This document shows positions 50,396 to 60,428 of a stretch of 64,000 bases of DNA, piece after piece (positions within the stretch are counted from its first letter, which is position 1; every line of letters begins with the position of its first letter). This DNA is from Melioribacteraceae bacterium (GTDB taxonomy: Bacteria; Bacteroidota; Ignavibacteria; Ignavibacteriales; Melioribacteraceae). The translations under genes and the position numbers were made by a program. The stretch lies in the NCBI GenBank assembly GCA_021647785.1, contig JAKIUC010000011.1, positions 1 to 64,000 on the forward strand, in the 5' to 3' direction. The notes below the pieces were generated by a model that was given only the letters and a program-made list of their open reading frames with translations, did no database searches and had not been told where the DNA came from.

Positions 50396-51190
50396 ATGCA
50401 AGAACGCCACAAAGACAGAAAAAAATATTTTAATGAGCAAGTAGTTACTACAGAGAAGTATGTAATTCCATTTCTTCAGGAATTTGTTAAAGTAGATTCC
50501 AGTTTATCTGTTTTAGAAATTGGCTGCGGTGAGGGGGGTAACTTAAAACCTTTTCTCGATTTAGGCTGCTCTGTTACTGGTGTTGATTTTGCAAAAGGAA
50601 AAATTGAGAACGGAAAAAAATATTTTAAGGAACATCGGAATAAGAATAAAATAAAATTATTAGCTGAGGACATTTACGACTCTCAAAACCTATCTCAGTA
50701 TAACTTAATAATTATGCGTGATGTAATTGAGCACATTCATGACCAAAATCGTTTTATGAATTATGTTAAAAAGTATCTTAAGCCAAATGGAAAAATCTTT
50801 TTAGCATTCCCACCTTGGCATAATCCATTTGGCGGTCATCAGCAAGTTTGCAAAAGTCGTGTGTTATCAATACTTCCATATTTTCATATTCTCCCAACCC
50901 CCATATACAAAGGGGTTCTAAAAGTTTTCGGTGAAAGTGAAAATAAGATAGAGGGACTGCTTGAAATAAAATCAACTGGAATTACAATTGAACGATTTGA
51001 AATAATACTACAGAAGAACGAATATAATATTGAAAAAAAGAGAGACTATTTTATAAATCCTAATTACGAAATTAAATTTGGATTAAAACCACGAAGAGGA
51101 ATTCCAATAGTTTCATCAATTCCTTTTTTAAGAAATTTTGTAATTACTTCTTCTTATTATTTAGTTTCAAATATTGAATTTAACTTATAG
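50396..51190 (+). CDS. Class I SAM-dependent methyltransferase
   Basis: The 264-residue protein has the SAM-binding loop 'V-L-E-I-G-C-G-E-G-G-N-L', the acidic residue in 'V-T-G-V-D-F', 'L-A-E-D-I-Y' and post-motif 'D-V-I-E-H-I' (UbiG/Methyltransf_11 type). The C-terminal 100 residues include 'F-P-P-W-H-N-P-F-G-G-H-Q', seen in methyltransferases acting on lipids or glycans. The substrate is unknown. It lies between pepT and the GNAT gene with spacings of 9 and 8 bases, so these three are probably an operon. Confidence 0.85.
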   Translation: MQERHKDRKKYFNEQVVTTEKYVIPFLQEFVKVDSSLSVLEIGCGEGGNLKPFLDLGCSVTGVDFAKGKIENGKKYFKEHRNKNKIKLLAEDIYDSQNLSQYNLIIMRDVIEHIHDQNRFMNYVKKYLKPNGKIFLAFPPWHNPFGGHQQVCKSRVLSILPYFHILPTPIYKGVLKVFGESENKIEGLLEIKSTGITIERFEIILQKNEYNIEKKRDYFINPNYEIKFGLKPRRGIPIVSSIPFLRNFVITSSYYLVSNIEFNL

Positions 51191-51198
51191 TAAAACTT

Positions 51199-51624
51199 AT
51201 GATTATAAAAGAAATTATAGAAGCAACCTCAGAACTTCATTCCAGAATTCTCTATTTGTTAAGCCAACTAACCAAGAAAGATATTCACTTTACATTGGAT
51301 GATTTTAATTCAATTGTAAATTCTAAGCACTCTATTTTAATAGGGGCTTTTGATAGTAGTATTCTAATTGGAGTATTGACACTCGTAATTGTTGAAATTC
51401 CAACAAGTAAAAGTGGTAGAATTGAAGATGTTGTTGTTGATGAAAAGTATAGGGGCAAAGGAATAGGAGAGAAGCTAACGTTTGAAGCTATTAGGGTTGC
51501 TGAAGATTTGAAACTTGGCAAACTATTATTAACATCAAACCCAAAGAGAATAGGGGCAAACAAACTATATCAAAAGATAGGGTTTCAGCTTAAAATTACA
51601 AACTCATATTTTTACGACATTTGA
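51199..51624 (+). CDS. GNAT-family N-acetyltransferase
   Basis: The 141-residue protein has the acetyl-CoA pyrophosphate-binding motif 'R-G-K-G-I-G-E-K-L' preceded by 'I-E-D-V-V-V-D-E-K-Y'. The C-terminal 'G-A-N-K-L-Y-Q-K-I-G-F' is the usual end of GNAT domains. Size is typical. The substrate is not predictable. It converges with the receptor gene at 51643. Confidence 0.88.
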   Translation: MIIKEIIEATSELHSRILYLLSQLTKKDIHFTLDDFNSIVNSKHSILIGAFDSSILIGVLTLVIVEIPTSKSGRIEDVVVDEKYRGKGIGEKLTFEAIRVAEDLKLGKLLLTSNPKRIGANKLYQKIGFQLKITNSYFYDI

Positions 51625-51642
51625 TAAAAGGTATTGGTGAGG

Positions 51643-53229
51643 CTAATTATTATTAAACCGAACGCCAATATAATTATTAATTTCAGTCAGTGTTGAAATC
51701 TCTTGGGATGAATTTCCACTGCGAATATAGAATTTCTCCATTTTGTTTCCATTTTTATCGGTTGTTTTAAAGAATAGAGGATACTCTCCCTTTGCAATTT
51801 TAATTATACAAACCTCTTTATTATCCAGTGTTAGAAAGCTAATTACAAGTTTTCGTGCAGTATATCTAACAGTAAAAGTTGCGTTAATTAAATTGCGCAA
51901 ATGGAGTTCAAAATAATCTGAGTTCTGTTTCTTTAATGTGGAGTAGTCGTTTTGCAAACCGAGAACGTTGTTATCATCATCAATTCCGATAACAAGATAG
52001 CCCCCTTCCGCATTGTTGAAAGCAGAAATTGACTTGACGATAATTTCCTCCATCTTTTTATTTACTCTCTCTTCTCTGTAATCCCAACGGAGTGAGGACT
52101 TAAGTTCAAACCGTTCAGTTTCACCCTCATCAAGAAATTGATGTAACTCTTCATAAGATAGTCGGCTTGTAGAAATTGCTTTTGCTTTCTTCTTTTTCCA
52201 GATAAAAATGAAAGTGATTAAAATTATTGATGCTAATAAAAATCCAACCAGCAAATATGTATTAAATAGATATGCAAAAATTAAATCGGCTTCTGTAATA
52301 ATAACCCCAAGTTGAAGTTTGCTGAAGTACATATTTATTGGGTCAACCTGTGCCCACCATTTATCCTCATTAATATTTAATGCAAAAGAAACCGAGTCGC
52401 TTCCAAGTTTTGTCCAATTATCCATGAATGAAATAATTACAGAATCTTGTATGTTATCACGAGTAAATGCCCTATCCACATCTCTCGAAGCCCCATCGTT
52501 GTTGGCTATGATAGGAAGGATATGACTATTATGATTTAGCAAAAATATTTTAGGATTTGAATATAATTTAATTTCAGGAATGGAGGAAACCAAATTGTTT
52601 GCTTTAACACCAATTGCGAGACCAAATATTTTATTAGTGCTATCAGAGTTTCCAAATGTAACAGCATCAATTTCACCTTTTGAAAAATCGCTCATTCCTC
52701 GAAGATTGAACCAGAAAATACTATCGGTACGAGCATCTTTCTTAAAATATTTAATCCAGTTTACACGAACGGGGTCGTACTCAACGGCTTCTTTCCATTG
52801 CCCAACCATAGTGGAAGCATCTTTCCATCTTTTCCATACTATTTCATTATTAAAGGTTTTTTCAATTCTGAATGCTGAGACAAATGTTTCTTTATCCTTA
52901 TAAATTAAGTATTGTCTCCCATCTCTATCAAAATATTTGATAGACGATATTTTTGGAGTACTAGATAAAATTGGAATAAAATATTTATTTAATCCACTCT
53001 CGTTAGTGTAGTCAAAAGAATTATCAATTCTATCATTTTTAATATCGGAGAGTTGTTTTGAAATAGGATTTAAATAATCACTTATTTCCTTTTCCGTTTG
53101 TTCGGTTGTGGTAGAAATTAATTGTTCAGTAAATATTGATTGGGTGTCAAATAATATAATAGAGACAGCAAGTAAAAGAAGAAGAATTACTATTCCGCTA
53201 TATGTTAATGTTTGATTTGAGAAAGTCAT
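51643..53229 (-). CDS. Membrane receptor with cache-like sensor and cytoplasmic Schlafen AlbA_2 domain
   Basis: This 528-residue protein has an N-terminal transmembrane helix (about residues 11-30), an extracytoplasmic domain to about 315 with cache-like features ('I-S-S-I-K-Y-F-D-R-D-G-R'), and a second helix (about 317-341). A basic linker (K-K-K-K-A-K) precedes the AlbA_2/Schlafen domain from about residue 360: 'E-T-E-R-F-E-L-K-S-S', 'F-N-N-A-E-G-G-Y-L-V-I-G-I-D-D' and 'P-L-F-F-K'. AlbA_2 domains usually belong to cytoplasmic proteins tied to nucleic-acid or defence functions. Here one is placed where a kinase or cyclase output would be. No histidine kinase motifs exist. It is a single gene with its own promoter. 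Confidence 0.8.
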   Translation of the reverse strand: MTFSNQTLTYSGIVILLLLLAVSIILFDTQSIFTEQLISTTTEQTEKEISDYLNPISKQLSDIKNDRIDNSFDYTNESGLNKYFIPILSSTPKISSIKYFDRDGRQYLIYKDKETFVSAFRIEKTFNNEIVWKRWKDASTMVGQWKEAVEYDPVRVNWIKYFKKDARTDSIFWFNLRGMSDFSKGEIDAVTFGNSDSTNKIFGLAIGVKANNLVSSIPEIKLYSNPKIFLLNHNSHILPIIANNDGASRDVDRAFTRDNIQDSVIISFMDNWTKLGSDSVSFALNINEDKWWAQVDPINMYFSKLQLGVIITEADLIFAYLFNTYLLVGFLLASIILITFIFIWKKKKAKAISTSRLSYEELHQFLDEGETERFELKSSLRWDYREERVNKKMEEIIVKSISAFNNAEGGYLVIGIDDDNNVLGLQNDYSTLKKQNSDYFELHLRNLINATFTVRYTARKLVISFLTLDNKEVCIIKIAKGEYPLFFKTTDKNGNKMEKFYIRSGNSSQEISTLTEINNYIGVRFNNN

Positions 53230-53265
53230 AAAGTATTACTTTGTTTAATTTTAATTAAATAAATC

Positions 53266-53829
53266 TTAACCATCCTGCTTCCACTTAATATTACACCCTA
53301 CACTTGGAAGTTGATTTTCATCAACTTCTTTTCCAGCAAGTATTGCATCAATGGCATTTCGGATATCCCTTCCTGTAACAGGCATTTCCAAACTTGGACG
53401 AGAACCATCCAACTGCCCACGATAGACTAATTTTAATTCAGAATCGAAAAGAAAAAAATCTGGAGTACATGTTGCATCGTATGCCTTTGCTACATCTTGC
53501 GTTTCGTCAAATAAATATGGGAAAGAGTATCCTAATTCTGCTGCGTGTTTTTTCATTAACTCTGGTGAATCTTGCGGATAATTTTCAACATCGTTTGAGC
53601 TAATAGCAACAAATCCAACACCAAGCCTACTATAATCATTTTCAAGTTTTACTAATTCATGATTAACATGTAAAACAAATGGACAGTGATTGCAGATAAA
53701 CATAACTAATGTTGCTTTCTCTCCTTTTACATCTTTCAATGAAAGCAATTTCCCTGTTGTGGTATCTATTAGATTAAACTCTGGGGCAATTGTTCCGAGT
53801 GGTAACATATTTGATGGTGTCTGTGACAT
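53266..53829 (-). CDS. Thioredoxin-fold redoxin (AhpC/TSA type)
   Basis: The 187-residue protein has the redoxin pattern 'A-P-E-F-N-L-I-D', 'L-V-M-F-I-C-N-H-C-P-F-V' (C-x-x-C active site C-N-H-C), the cis-Pro segment 'T-C-T-P-D-F-F-L-F' and 'Y-R-G-Q-L-D-G-S-R-P'. No signal peptide is seen, so it is cytoplasmic. Proteins of this subgroup are annotated as thioredoxin-family peroxiredoxin-like; the natural substrate is unknown. It is 36 bases upstream of the receptor gene on the same strand and may share its transcript. Confidence 0.9.
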   Translation of the reverse strand: MSQTPSNMLPLGTIAPEFNLIDTTTGKLLSLKDVKGEKATLVMFICNHCPFVLHVNHELVKLENDYSRLGVGFVAISSNDVENYPQDSPELMKKHAAELGYSFPYLFDETQDVAKAYDATCTPDFFLFDSELKLVYRGQLDGSRPSLEMPVTGRDIRNAIDAILAGKEVDENQLPSVGCNIKWKQDG

Positions 53830-53949
53830 TTAAAATCCATTGGTTATTTATTCAAGAACAACAAATATACATTTATCTGAATTTTATTAGAAACTTTTAT
53901 TTAGTAATTTTACACTTGTTTTAAAAATAATATATGTAATGGAAAATAA

Positions 53950-55980
53950 ATGAGTATTGAAGAATTAAGAGATAAAATAAATAGTGTTGACACAGAACTA
54001 ATAGACCTGCTTGCGAAACGACGCGGATTAAGTAAGGAAGTAATTCAAGATAAAAACGACAACAAAAACCCTATTAGAGATCAGAAGCGTGAAGAAGAAC
54101 TTCTAAAAAGATTAATAAAACTTGGGAAGCAGAAGGGTGTTGACCAACATTTTTTAACAAAAGTTTTTTATGAAATTATTGAAGACTCTATACGCTTGCA
54201 ACAAAGTCACATTCTTAATCCTTCCAAAGAAGTGACTGGAAAAGAGAGATTAACAATTGCGATACAAGGCATTGAAGGTGCATACAGTTACCTTGCCTCG
54301 CAGAAATATTTTGCTTATTCCAACAAAGAGTTAGAGTTTGTTTCAAAGAAAAGATTTTCTGAAGTTGTTGAAGCTGTTGAAAAAGGTGAAGCTGACTATG
54401 CTGTGCTTCCAATTGAAAACACAACATCAGGCGGTATTAACGAAGTTTACGATTTACTGCTTCACACAACCCTTACTATTGTTGGGGAAGAGACCTTTCA
54501 GGTAAAGCATTGCCTTGTTGCATCTGCGGATGTCTCGGTTCATAAAATCAAAAAAATATATGCTCACTATCAAGCCGCAGCTCAATGTAGTAATTTTTTA
54601 GTAACACTTCCTGAAGCACGAATTGAATACTTTGCTGATACAGCAATGTCAGTTCAAAAAATTGCTGAGGAAAAGAATCCGGAATTTGCAGCTATTGCAA
54701 GTGAAGAAGCAGCAAATTTATTTAAAGTAAATATTATTAGAAAAGAAATTGCAAATCAGGAGGAAAACCATACTCGATTTTTGATTATTGCAAGAAACAT
54801 TTCAAAAGTTGATAATCGTCTCCCAGCAAAGACATCGTTGGTTATGGCAACTTCGCATGCTCCAGGCTCGTTGGTTAAAGCCCTATCTGTATTTGATGCT
54901 TATAAAATTAATTTAACAAAACTTGAATCACGTCCTATTCTTGGAAACCCTTGGGAACAGATGTTTTATGTGGATTTTGAGGGAAACAGAGATGATGAAA
55001 ATGTTCAAAATTTACTTGATGATTTAGGACCATATCTTAGATTTTTTAAAGTGCTCGGAAGTTATCCTTCACAAGTTGTGAAAAAAACAAAATTAGATTT
55101 GCATGAAAGCGTTGATGTAAAGGATGATGCTTATGTAGAAAAAATCAAAGAAATTCAAAAACCAATTGTTAAGAAAAAAGCTAAAGCAAAGAGTTATAAA
55201 TTAGCAAGCCGTGAATATAAAGAGGATGATACAATAGTAAAAGTTCGCGATGTTGAAATAGGCGGCGATGACTTTGTTGTTATTGGTGGTCCCTGTTCTG
55301 TGGAATCGGAATCTCAAATATTTTCATGTGCTAATGAAGTAAAAGTAAATGGTGCACAAATATTAAGAGGCGGTTGTTTTAAACCACGTACATCGCCATA
55401 TAGCTTTCAGGGCTTGGAGTGGGACGGCTTAAATTACCTTGAAGCTGCTGGTAAAGAATATGATTTACCTGTAATTACAGAGGTTCTGGCACCAGAGCAA
55501 GTTCTGGCTGTTGCAAAGCAATCCGATATTATTCAAATTGGTGCAAGAAACATGCAGAATTTTTCGTTACTTAAAGAGGCAGGAAAAGTTCACCGTCCAG
55601 TTTTATTAAAGCGTGGAATGATGTCTTCGATAGATGAATTACTAAATGCTGCGGAGTATATTCTTGCTCAGGGAAATAGACAAGTAATTTTAATGGAGCG
55701 AGGAATTAGAACATTTGAAACAGCTACCCGCAACACTCTTGATTTAAGTGCAATTCCTGTTCTTAAAGAATTAACTCACCTTCCAATTATGGTAGATCCC
55801 TCTCATGCAATAGGGGAGCGGGATAAAGTTGCACCAATGGCATTGGCTTCAAAAATTGTTGGTGCTCACGGAATTATGGTTGAGTTTCATCCTGAACCAG
55901 AAAAGGCTTTGAGTGATGGACCACAAGCACTACGGTATCCACAATTTGCTCAGTTGATGATTGACTTGAAAAAACTTTAA
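53950..55980 (+). CDS. Trifunctional chorismate mutase / prephenate dehydratase / DAHP synthase
   Basis: The 676-residue fusion holds an AroQ-type chorismate mutase (residues about 1-85, 'L-R-D-K-I-N-S-V-D', 'L-L-A-K-R'). A prephenate dehydratase follows (about 98-280, 'G-A-Y-S-Y', 'N-H-T-R-F' with the T-R-F motif near 274), then an ACT domain (about 293-370) with the phenylalanine-binding E-S-R-P at 326-329. A Lys/Ala linker leads to a type I-beta DAHP synthase (about 415-676, 'G-G-P-C-S-V-E' near 443, '[11 protein letters not shown]', 'V-D-P-S-H-A-I-G'). Together these are the entry and the last phenylalanine-branch steps of aromatic amino-acid synthesis. Phe bound to ACT could inhibit both ends. 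A terminator follows. Confidence 0.95.
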   Translation: MSIEELRDKINSVDTELIDLLAKRRGLSKEVIQDKNDNKNPIRDQKREEELLKRLIKLGKQKGVDQHFLTKVFYEIIEDSIRLQQSHILNPSKEVTGKERLTIAIQGIEGAYSYLASQKYFAYSNKELEFVSKKRFSEVVEAVEKGEADYAVLPIENTTSGGINEVYDLLLHTTLTIVGEETFQVKHCLVASADVSVHKIKKIYAHYQAAAQCSNFLVTLPEARIEYFADTAMSVQKIAEEKNPEFAAIASEEAANLFKVNIIRKEIANQEENHTRFLIIARNISKVDNRLPAKTSLVMATSHAPGSLVKALSVFDAYKINLTKLESRPILGNPWEQMFYVDFEGNRDDENVQNLLDDLGPYLRFFKVLGSYPSQVVKKTKLDLHESVDVKDDAYVEKIKEIQKPIVKKKAKAKSYKLASREYKEDDTIVKVRDVEIGGDDFVVIGGPCSVESESQIFSCANEVKVNGAQILRGGCFKPRTSPYSFQGLEWDGLNYLEAAGKEYDLPVITEVLAPEQVLAVAKQSDIIQIGARNMQNFSLLKEAGKVHRPVLLKRGMMSSIDELLNAAEYILAQGNRQVILMERGIRTFETATRNTLDLSAIPVLKELTHLPIMVDPSHAIGERDKVAPMALASKIVGAHGIMVEFHPEPEKALSDGPQALRYPQFAQLMIDLKKL

Positions 55981-56046
55981 TTTCAACTGCTCTTTTTTTG
56001 CTGAAGGTGGTAACATGTTTTTTGTGAAGTGCTACTCTTTATACCC

Positions 56047-56076
56047 AACCCAAACTTATTTTGGTTTGGGTTTTTT
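56047..56076 (+). terminator. Rho-independent terminator of the trifunctional gene
   Basis: A perfect 9-bp stem AACCCAAAC (56047-56055) / GTTTGGGTT (56064-56072) with an 8-base loop is followed by more T residues, making TTTTTT at 56071-56076. It lies 67 bases after the stop at 55980. Confidence 0.75.
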
Positions 56077-56151
56077 AAACTAGAAAAACCAATTTAGATT
56101 AAAAGAATTTTTAATTATTTTTGTAGAAAATAAAATAAGGTTATAAATAAA

Positions 56152-56415
56152 ATGTCAACAAAGCCAGCAGCCCCAACCAAATTACATCCGGAAAGTTCGA
56201 TTGAAAAAAAAACATATTCATTAGTTGAATCACTAAAAGAATTTATTCCTATAGAGAACGATAGAAATCGTTTGGGTTACGGATTATTCAAATACTTGAA
56301 TGGTGAAGGTGATGCTCCATCCGTTTTACTGAAGTCTGCAAAAATTGGAATTGATGGAATTGAGTATTCTGATTTAGCCCAAAAACTTAGTGACGGACTG
56401 AAAGAGATTAAATAG
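56152..56415 (+). CDS. Small soluble protein of unknown function
   Basis: The 87-residue protein has no signal peptide or membrane segment. It begins with a Pro/Ala/Lys-rich tail and contains two amphipathic helices ('S-L-V-E-S-L-K-E-F-I-P' and 'S-D-L-A-Q-K-L-S-D-G-L'). I do not recognise the family. It follows the terminator and precedes the convergent fbp gene; an AAGG ribosome-like site precedes the ATG. Confidence 0.55.
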   Translation: MSTKPAAPTKLHPESSIEKKTYSLVESLKEFIPIENDRNRLGYGLFKYLNGEGDAPSVLLKSAKIGIDGIEYSDLAQKLSDGLKEIK

Positions 56416-56550
56416 CGTTTTCAGTTGGCTTTTCTCTTATCTCTATTATGAGTTTTTCTATTTGTCGGCGGTGTCTCTTAAAACATGCTTTGTTGCGTGT
56501 TCAAATAATTGCTCAACATCATATTGTTGCCCCCATTTAACTAATGTTTT

Positions 56551-57561
56551 CTACTCTTCATTACTAATAAATTTTTCAGCCATATCCACAGCCTCTTTGC
56601 TTCCAATATAGATAGGTACACGCTGATGCAGACTCTCAGGTTTCAAAGCTAAAATTCTATTTCCCCTTCCATCAATTGCACGTCCGCCACCTTGCTCTAC
56701 TAAAAATGCCATTGGGTTGCATTCATAGAGTAGTCGGAGTTTTCCGTTAGGACTCCTTCTATCAGCGGGGTAAATAAATATTCCACCATAAAGCATATTG
56801 CGATGAATATCTGCGACCATAGAGCCAATATAGCGAGAGGTGTATGGCTCTCGCCCTCTATCATCAGCGTCCTGAAGGTATTTAATATACTCTTTCAATC
56901 CGGATCGCCAGTACTTGTAGTTGCCTTCATTCAAACTATAAATCTTTGCTTTCTCAGGAATTCTAATATTATTATGCGAAAGTAGAAATTCTCCGAACGC
57001 TGGGTCCAAAGTAAATCCATGAACTCCATCACCAGCAGTATAAACCATAATTGTACTTGAGCCATACAACACATAGCCAGCAGCAACTTGTTTGTCTCCA
57101 GGTTGAAGACAATCCTCAACTGTACCCGGTGTTCCATCTGCTGAAATCCTTTTGTAAATAGAGAAGATTGTTCCAACAGAAACATTTGCATCAATATTGG
57201 ATGAGCCATCAAGCGGATCAAAGAGTAGAACATATTTCCCGAGATTATGTCTATCTGGAATGCGAATAATTTCTGCCTCTTCCTCCGAAGCCATTACAGC
57301 GAGATGCCCTCCGTGGTTCATTGCATGTATCATCATGTCGTGCGAAAAGATATCAAGTTTTTTAACATCTTCTCCCTGAACATTCTCTTCCCCAGTGTAG
57401 CCAAGAATGTCAACAAGTCCCGCTTTGTTTACTTCCAATGAAATTACTTTTGCTGCAAGTGCTAAATCGGAGAGAAGTGCCGACAACTCCCCCGTTGCTT
57501 TTGGATGTTTTTTCTCCTCTTCCATAATGTGTCGCTGAATAGTCATAAAACTATTTGACAT
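56551..57561 (-). CDS. fbp: Fructose-1,6-bisphosphatase, class I
   Basis: This 336-residue enzyme of gluconeogenesis hydrolyses fructose 1,6-bisphosphate. The metal-binding 'L-F-D-P-L-D-G-S-S-N-I-D' motif, 'S-E-E-E-A-E', 'S-R-Y-I-G-S-M-V-A-D' and 'Y-G-G-I-F-I-Y-P' mark the class I family. Length is typical. It lies 15 bases after the end of the S8 protease gene's 3' neighbour region on the same strand and has its own ribosome site. The cytoplasmic location follows from the lack of signal sequence. Confidence 0.96.
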   Translation of the reverse strand: MSNSFMTIQRHIMEEEKKHPKATGELSALLSDLALAAKVISLEVNKAGLVDILGYTGEENVQGEDVKKLDIFSHDMMIHAMNHGGHLAVMASEEEAEIIRIPDRHNLGKYVLLFDPLDGSSNIDANVSVGTIFSIYKRISADGTPGTVEDCLQPGDKQVAAGYVLYGSSTIMVYTAGDGVHGFTLDPAFGEFLLSHNNIRIPEKAKIYSLNEGNYKYWRSGLKEYIKYLQDADDRGREPYTSRYIGSMVADIHRNMLYGGIFIYPADRRSPNGKLRLLYECNPMAFLVEQGGGRAIDGRGNRILALKPESLHQRVPIYIGSKEAVDMAEKFISNEE

Positions 57562-57576
57562 AAAATACTCCGATAA

Positions 57577-60408
57577 TTATTTTAAAAGCATTAGCTTTTT
57601 TGTGGCAGCAAAACTACCCGATGTTAATCTGTAAAAATAAATTCCTGAAGTTAATTCGCCTCCGGCAAAGGCATTAGCAGAAAATTTCATTTCATAGTTG
57701 CCTGCTTTTTGATTTTGATTTACAAGTGTTGCAACTTCACGTCCCAAGATATCATAAACAATTAGTTTTGTTGTCGTATTAAATGTAACACCTACGGGGA
57801 TTGAATACTTTATTGTGGTACTGGGGTTAAACGGATTTGGATAGTTCTGCGATAACGAAAACTCCGTTGGCAATTCTGATTCTTCATCCAAGATATTTGT
57901 TAAAATTGAATTATATTTAACCCTGCTATTAGCAACACTATTCTGTATAGAGTTCAAATCAATTCCTGAGGAGAGAGAGAATGCAACAACCAAAGTGGAA
58001 TCCGCTTTTATCTCGAATGGTCCTGCAGAAATAACAGAAGAAACATCAGCAGGACCAGCGTCAGTCTTATTCAAACCATTGGTAAGTGTTAACCATTTTG
58101 AAGCATCAGAAAATCCTTCATAAACACCAACACCGCCATCCGTGCCATCATTTCTAATTCCATAATACCCTGTAGTTCCATTTGTAAGTAATGCCATACC
58201 AATAAATGGTTTATCAATTGCTGTATGATAGGCGTATCCAAAATTATTATGAGAATCAAATTTTATTATATTTTCGGCATACCCTTCGTCATCAATATCC
58301 CAGTCAAAATATATTCCCACATAAAAATTTGAGTAATCAGCTCCACTCTTATTTTTAAAAATATATTTCAGCACTATATAGTTGTCATGTCCTGCATCTG
58401 AAAATGAATAGGTTCGCAACTCTGTTTCTATACTAAGTTTTTGATTGCCTGCATTATCATCATTAAAAATTGATGTTCCCTCTTGGTCAGCAGTAATGCC
58501 AGGATTCTTTATTTGCACAAAAGAGAGAGGATTAAAATCGGCAGACTGAGAATCAGGATTAGCATCTCTAACAGAATTTACCAACTTGGTTTCAGAAATT
58601 CCATACATAAGCCCTGCTTCAAAAAGTAGATTTCTACCTTTCATAAAAGTGAATCCATCTCCGTGTTCATTGCCCGGATAGTCATTAAAAGCCAGTGTTC
58701 CTTTGCTTGTAATAGTAAACGAGATATTGTTTCCCGATTGGGTTCTGTATGTTGGGTTTATTAAAATAGAAATCAACTCAAAATCTGAATAGCTTCCATC
58801 GGAGTAAGTTAATTTAAATAACACCTCTTTATCATTAGCTGAATTTGTATTTACCTTAAACTTAAACTTATTATTAATGTTATTAAACTCCTCCAGAGTT
58901 CCTTTTGCTGATGTTGAAAACTGTGATTGTGAAATTGTTACATCGCTGCTTTCCGTTGTTAACACTGCCGTAAATGAGGTTAGCGGATTTAAGTAATTCA
59001 TAAAGTTAATTTTTATTTCAACCTCGTCCCCTGCTTCAATTATTCCATCAACATTTTTTGTCTCTACAAACTCGGAAGATAATATGCGAACCGATTTAAC
59101 TTCGCTATTGCTTACAGCTTTGTATGCGTTTATTCTTCCGGAGCCAAGCATGTCCACTTTACCAGGATTCTGATTATCGATGTTGTCTGAATTAACTCTT
59201 ATCTGCTCAATAATTTGTAATGGTGTGTAGCTTGGAAATTTGTCTATTACCAATCCGGCAAGCCCTGCTGTTAGTGGTGAAGACATTGATGTTCCGCTAA
59301 GATAGCGATATGGAGTAGAGGAACTTTGCCATGTGCTATTAATTCCACTTCCGGGTGCCATTACATCAATGCCCTTTCCATAATTTGAGAAAAGACTTTT
59401 TCTATCATTCTCATCAGTATTACCAACAGAGAGAACACCTTTGTATGCAGCAGGAAAAATCACATCGTCTAATCCATCATTGCCAGCAGCACCAACAACC
59501 ACAGCACCTTTGGCTACTGCATAATTAATTACCTCTTGTTCTGCATTTGAAAATCCAAATCCTCCCCAACTGCAATTTATAATATCTGCACCATTATCGG
59601 CAGCATAAATAATACCTTCGTAGCCATAGGCAATAATTCTATCGCCCAAATCATTCCGAGATGTTTTAACAGGCATAATTGTTATGTTGTATCCAAGCCC
59701 AGCAATGCCAATAGAATTATTAGTAACAGCGCTTGCTATACCTGCAACGTGTGTTCCGTGTGTTGGAGAATCTTCGATTGGGTCATTATCTCCTGTGCCA
59801 TCAAGTCCGCCAAAATCCCAACCACGTATATCATCAATATAGCCGTTGTTGTCATCATCCACTCCATTTATTGGGTCATCGTTTTGCCAAATGTTTGCAC
59901 TTAAGTCTTCGTGATTCCAATCAACGCCTGAATCAACAATAGCAACTATAATATTTGAGTTGCCTTTGCTTATATCCCACGCAGCTTCCGCTTGAACTTT
60001 TGTAAGTCCGTACTGACTGGACAATTTGGGGTCGTTAGGGGTGTAAACAATCTCGCGTAAATAAAGTGGTTCAGCCCATTCAACCTCCGGAAGCTTTGCC
60101 AGTTTAGCTGATACATAGATTGGATTAAATGGTGAATTTATTTTTAAGCGATAAATTTTATTAATCGTATTTTCTTTACTTTTGTCGCTAGGATTAAAAT
60201 GTTTAACAATCTCTGAAACCCCAAAGCTGGAAAGTTGTTTTGAAAAGATTTTGTTAGTTACTGTTTTATTTAAAACTCTTTGTTCTGTTCTAAACTTTAC
60301 CACTACTACATCTGAAAAATATTTTAATCCGTTTTTTTCTATTACATTTACGTTTGCAAATAGAGTGTATGAGATTAGGAATGGTAATATATATTTAATC
60401 ATTTTCAT
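57577..60408 (-). CDS. Secreted subtilisin-like (S8) serine protease with T9SS sorting domain
   Basis: I use ATG 60408 (M-K-M-I-K-Y-I-L-P-F), preceded by AGGA; the longer TTG reading from 60432 overlaps the end of hutH. The signal peptide ends near 'L-F-A-N', and a fervidolysin-like propeptide follows. The S8 catalytic triad is visible: Asp in 'I-V-D-S-G-V-D-W-N-H', His in 'P-T-H-G-T-H-V-A-G-I' and Ser in 'L-S-G-T-S-M-S-S-P'. About 400 beta-rich residues follow. A type A sorting domain ends the protein ('N-Y-P-N-P-F-N-P-S-T-T-I-K-Y', final 'T-K-K-L-M-L-L-K'). It should be exported and attached or released by T9SS, acting on external proteins. Confidence 0.93.
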   Translation of the reverse strand: MKMIKYILPFLISYTLFANVNVIEKNGLKYFSDVVVVKFRTEQRVLNKTVTNKIFSKQLSSFGVSEIVKHFNPSDKSKENTINKIYRLKINSPFNPIYVSAKLAKLPEVEWAEPLYLREIVYTPNDPKLSSQYGLTKVQAEAAWDISKGNSNIIVAIVDSGVDWNHEDLSANIWQNDDPINGVDDDNNGYIDDIRGWDFGGLDGTGDNDPIEDSPTHGTHVAGIASAVTNNSIGIAGLGYNITIMPVKTSRNDLGDRIIAYGYEGIIYAADNGADIINCSWGGFGFSNAEQEVINYAVAKGAVVVGAAGNDGLDDVIFPAAYKGVLSVGNTDENDRKSLFSNYGKGIDVMAPGSGINSTWQSSSTPYRYLSGTSMSSPLTAGLAGLVIDKFPSYTPLQIIEQIRVNSDNIDNQNPGKVDMLGSGRINAYKAVSNSEVKSVRILSSEFVETKNVDGIIEAGDEVEIKINFMNYLNPLTSFTAVLTTESSDVTISQSQFSTSAKGTLEEFNNINNKFKFKVNTNSANDKEVLFKLTYSDGSYSDFELISILINPTYRTQSGNNISFTITSKGTLAFNDYPGNEHGDGFTFMKGRNLLFEAGLMYGISETKLVNSVRDANPDSQSADFNPLSFVQIKNPGITADQEGTSIFNDDNAGNQKLSIETELRTYSFSDAGHDNYIVLKYIFKNKSGADYSNFYVGIYFDWDIDDEGYAENIIKFDSHNNFGYAYHTAIDKPFIGMALLTNGTTGYYGIRNDGTDGGVGVYEGFSDASKWLTLTNGLNKTDAGPADVSSVISAGPFEIKADSTLVVAFSLSSGIDLNSIQNSVANSRVKYNSILTNILDEESELPTEFSLSQNYPNPFNPSTTIKYSIPVGVTFNTTTKLIVYDILGREVATLVNQNQKAGNYEMKFSANAFAGGELTSGIYFYRLTSGSFAATKKLMLLK

Positions 60409-60428
60409 TATAATCCTATTTCTGTTTT

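Noticed and set aside
51643-53229. Sensor histidine kinase annotation for the receptor
   Set aside because: No phospho-acceptor His, N box or G boxes follow the second membrane helix; the domain matches AlbA_2 instead.
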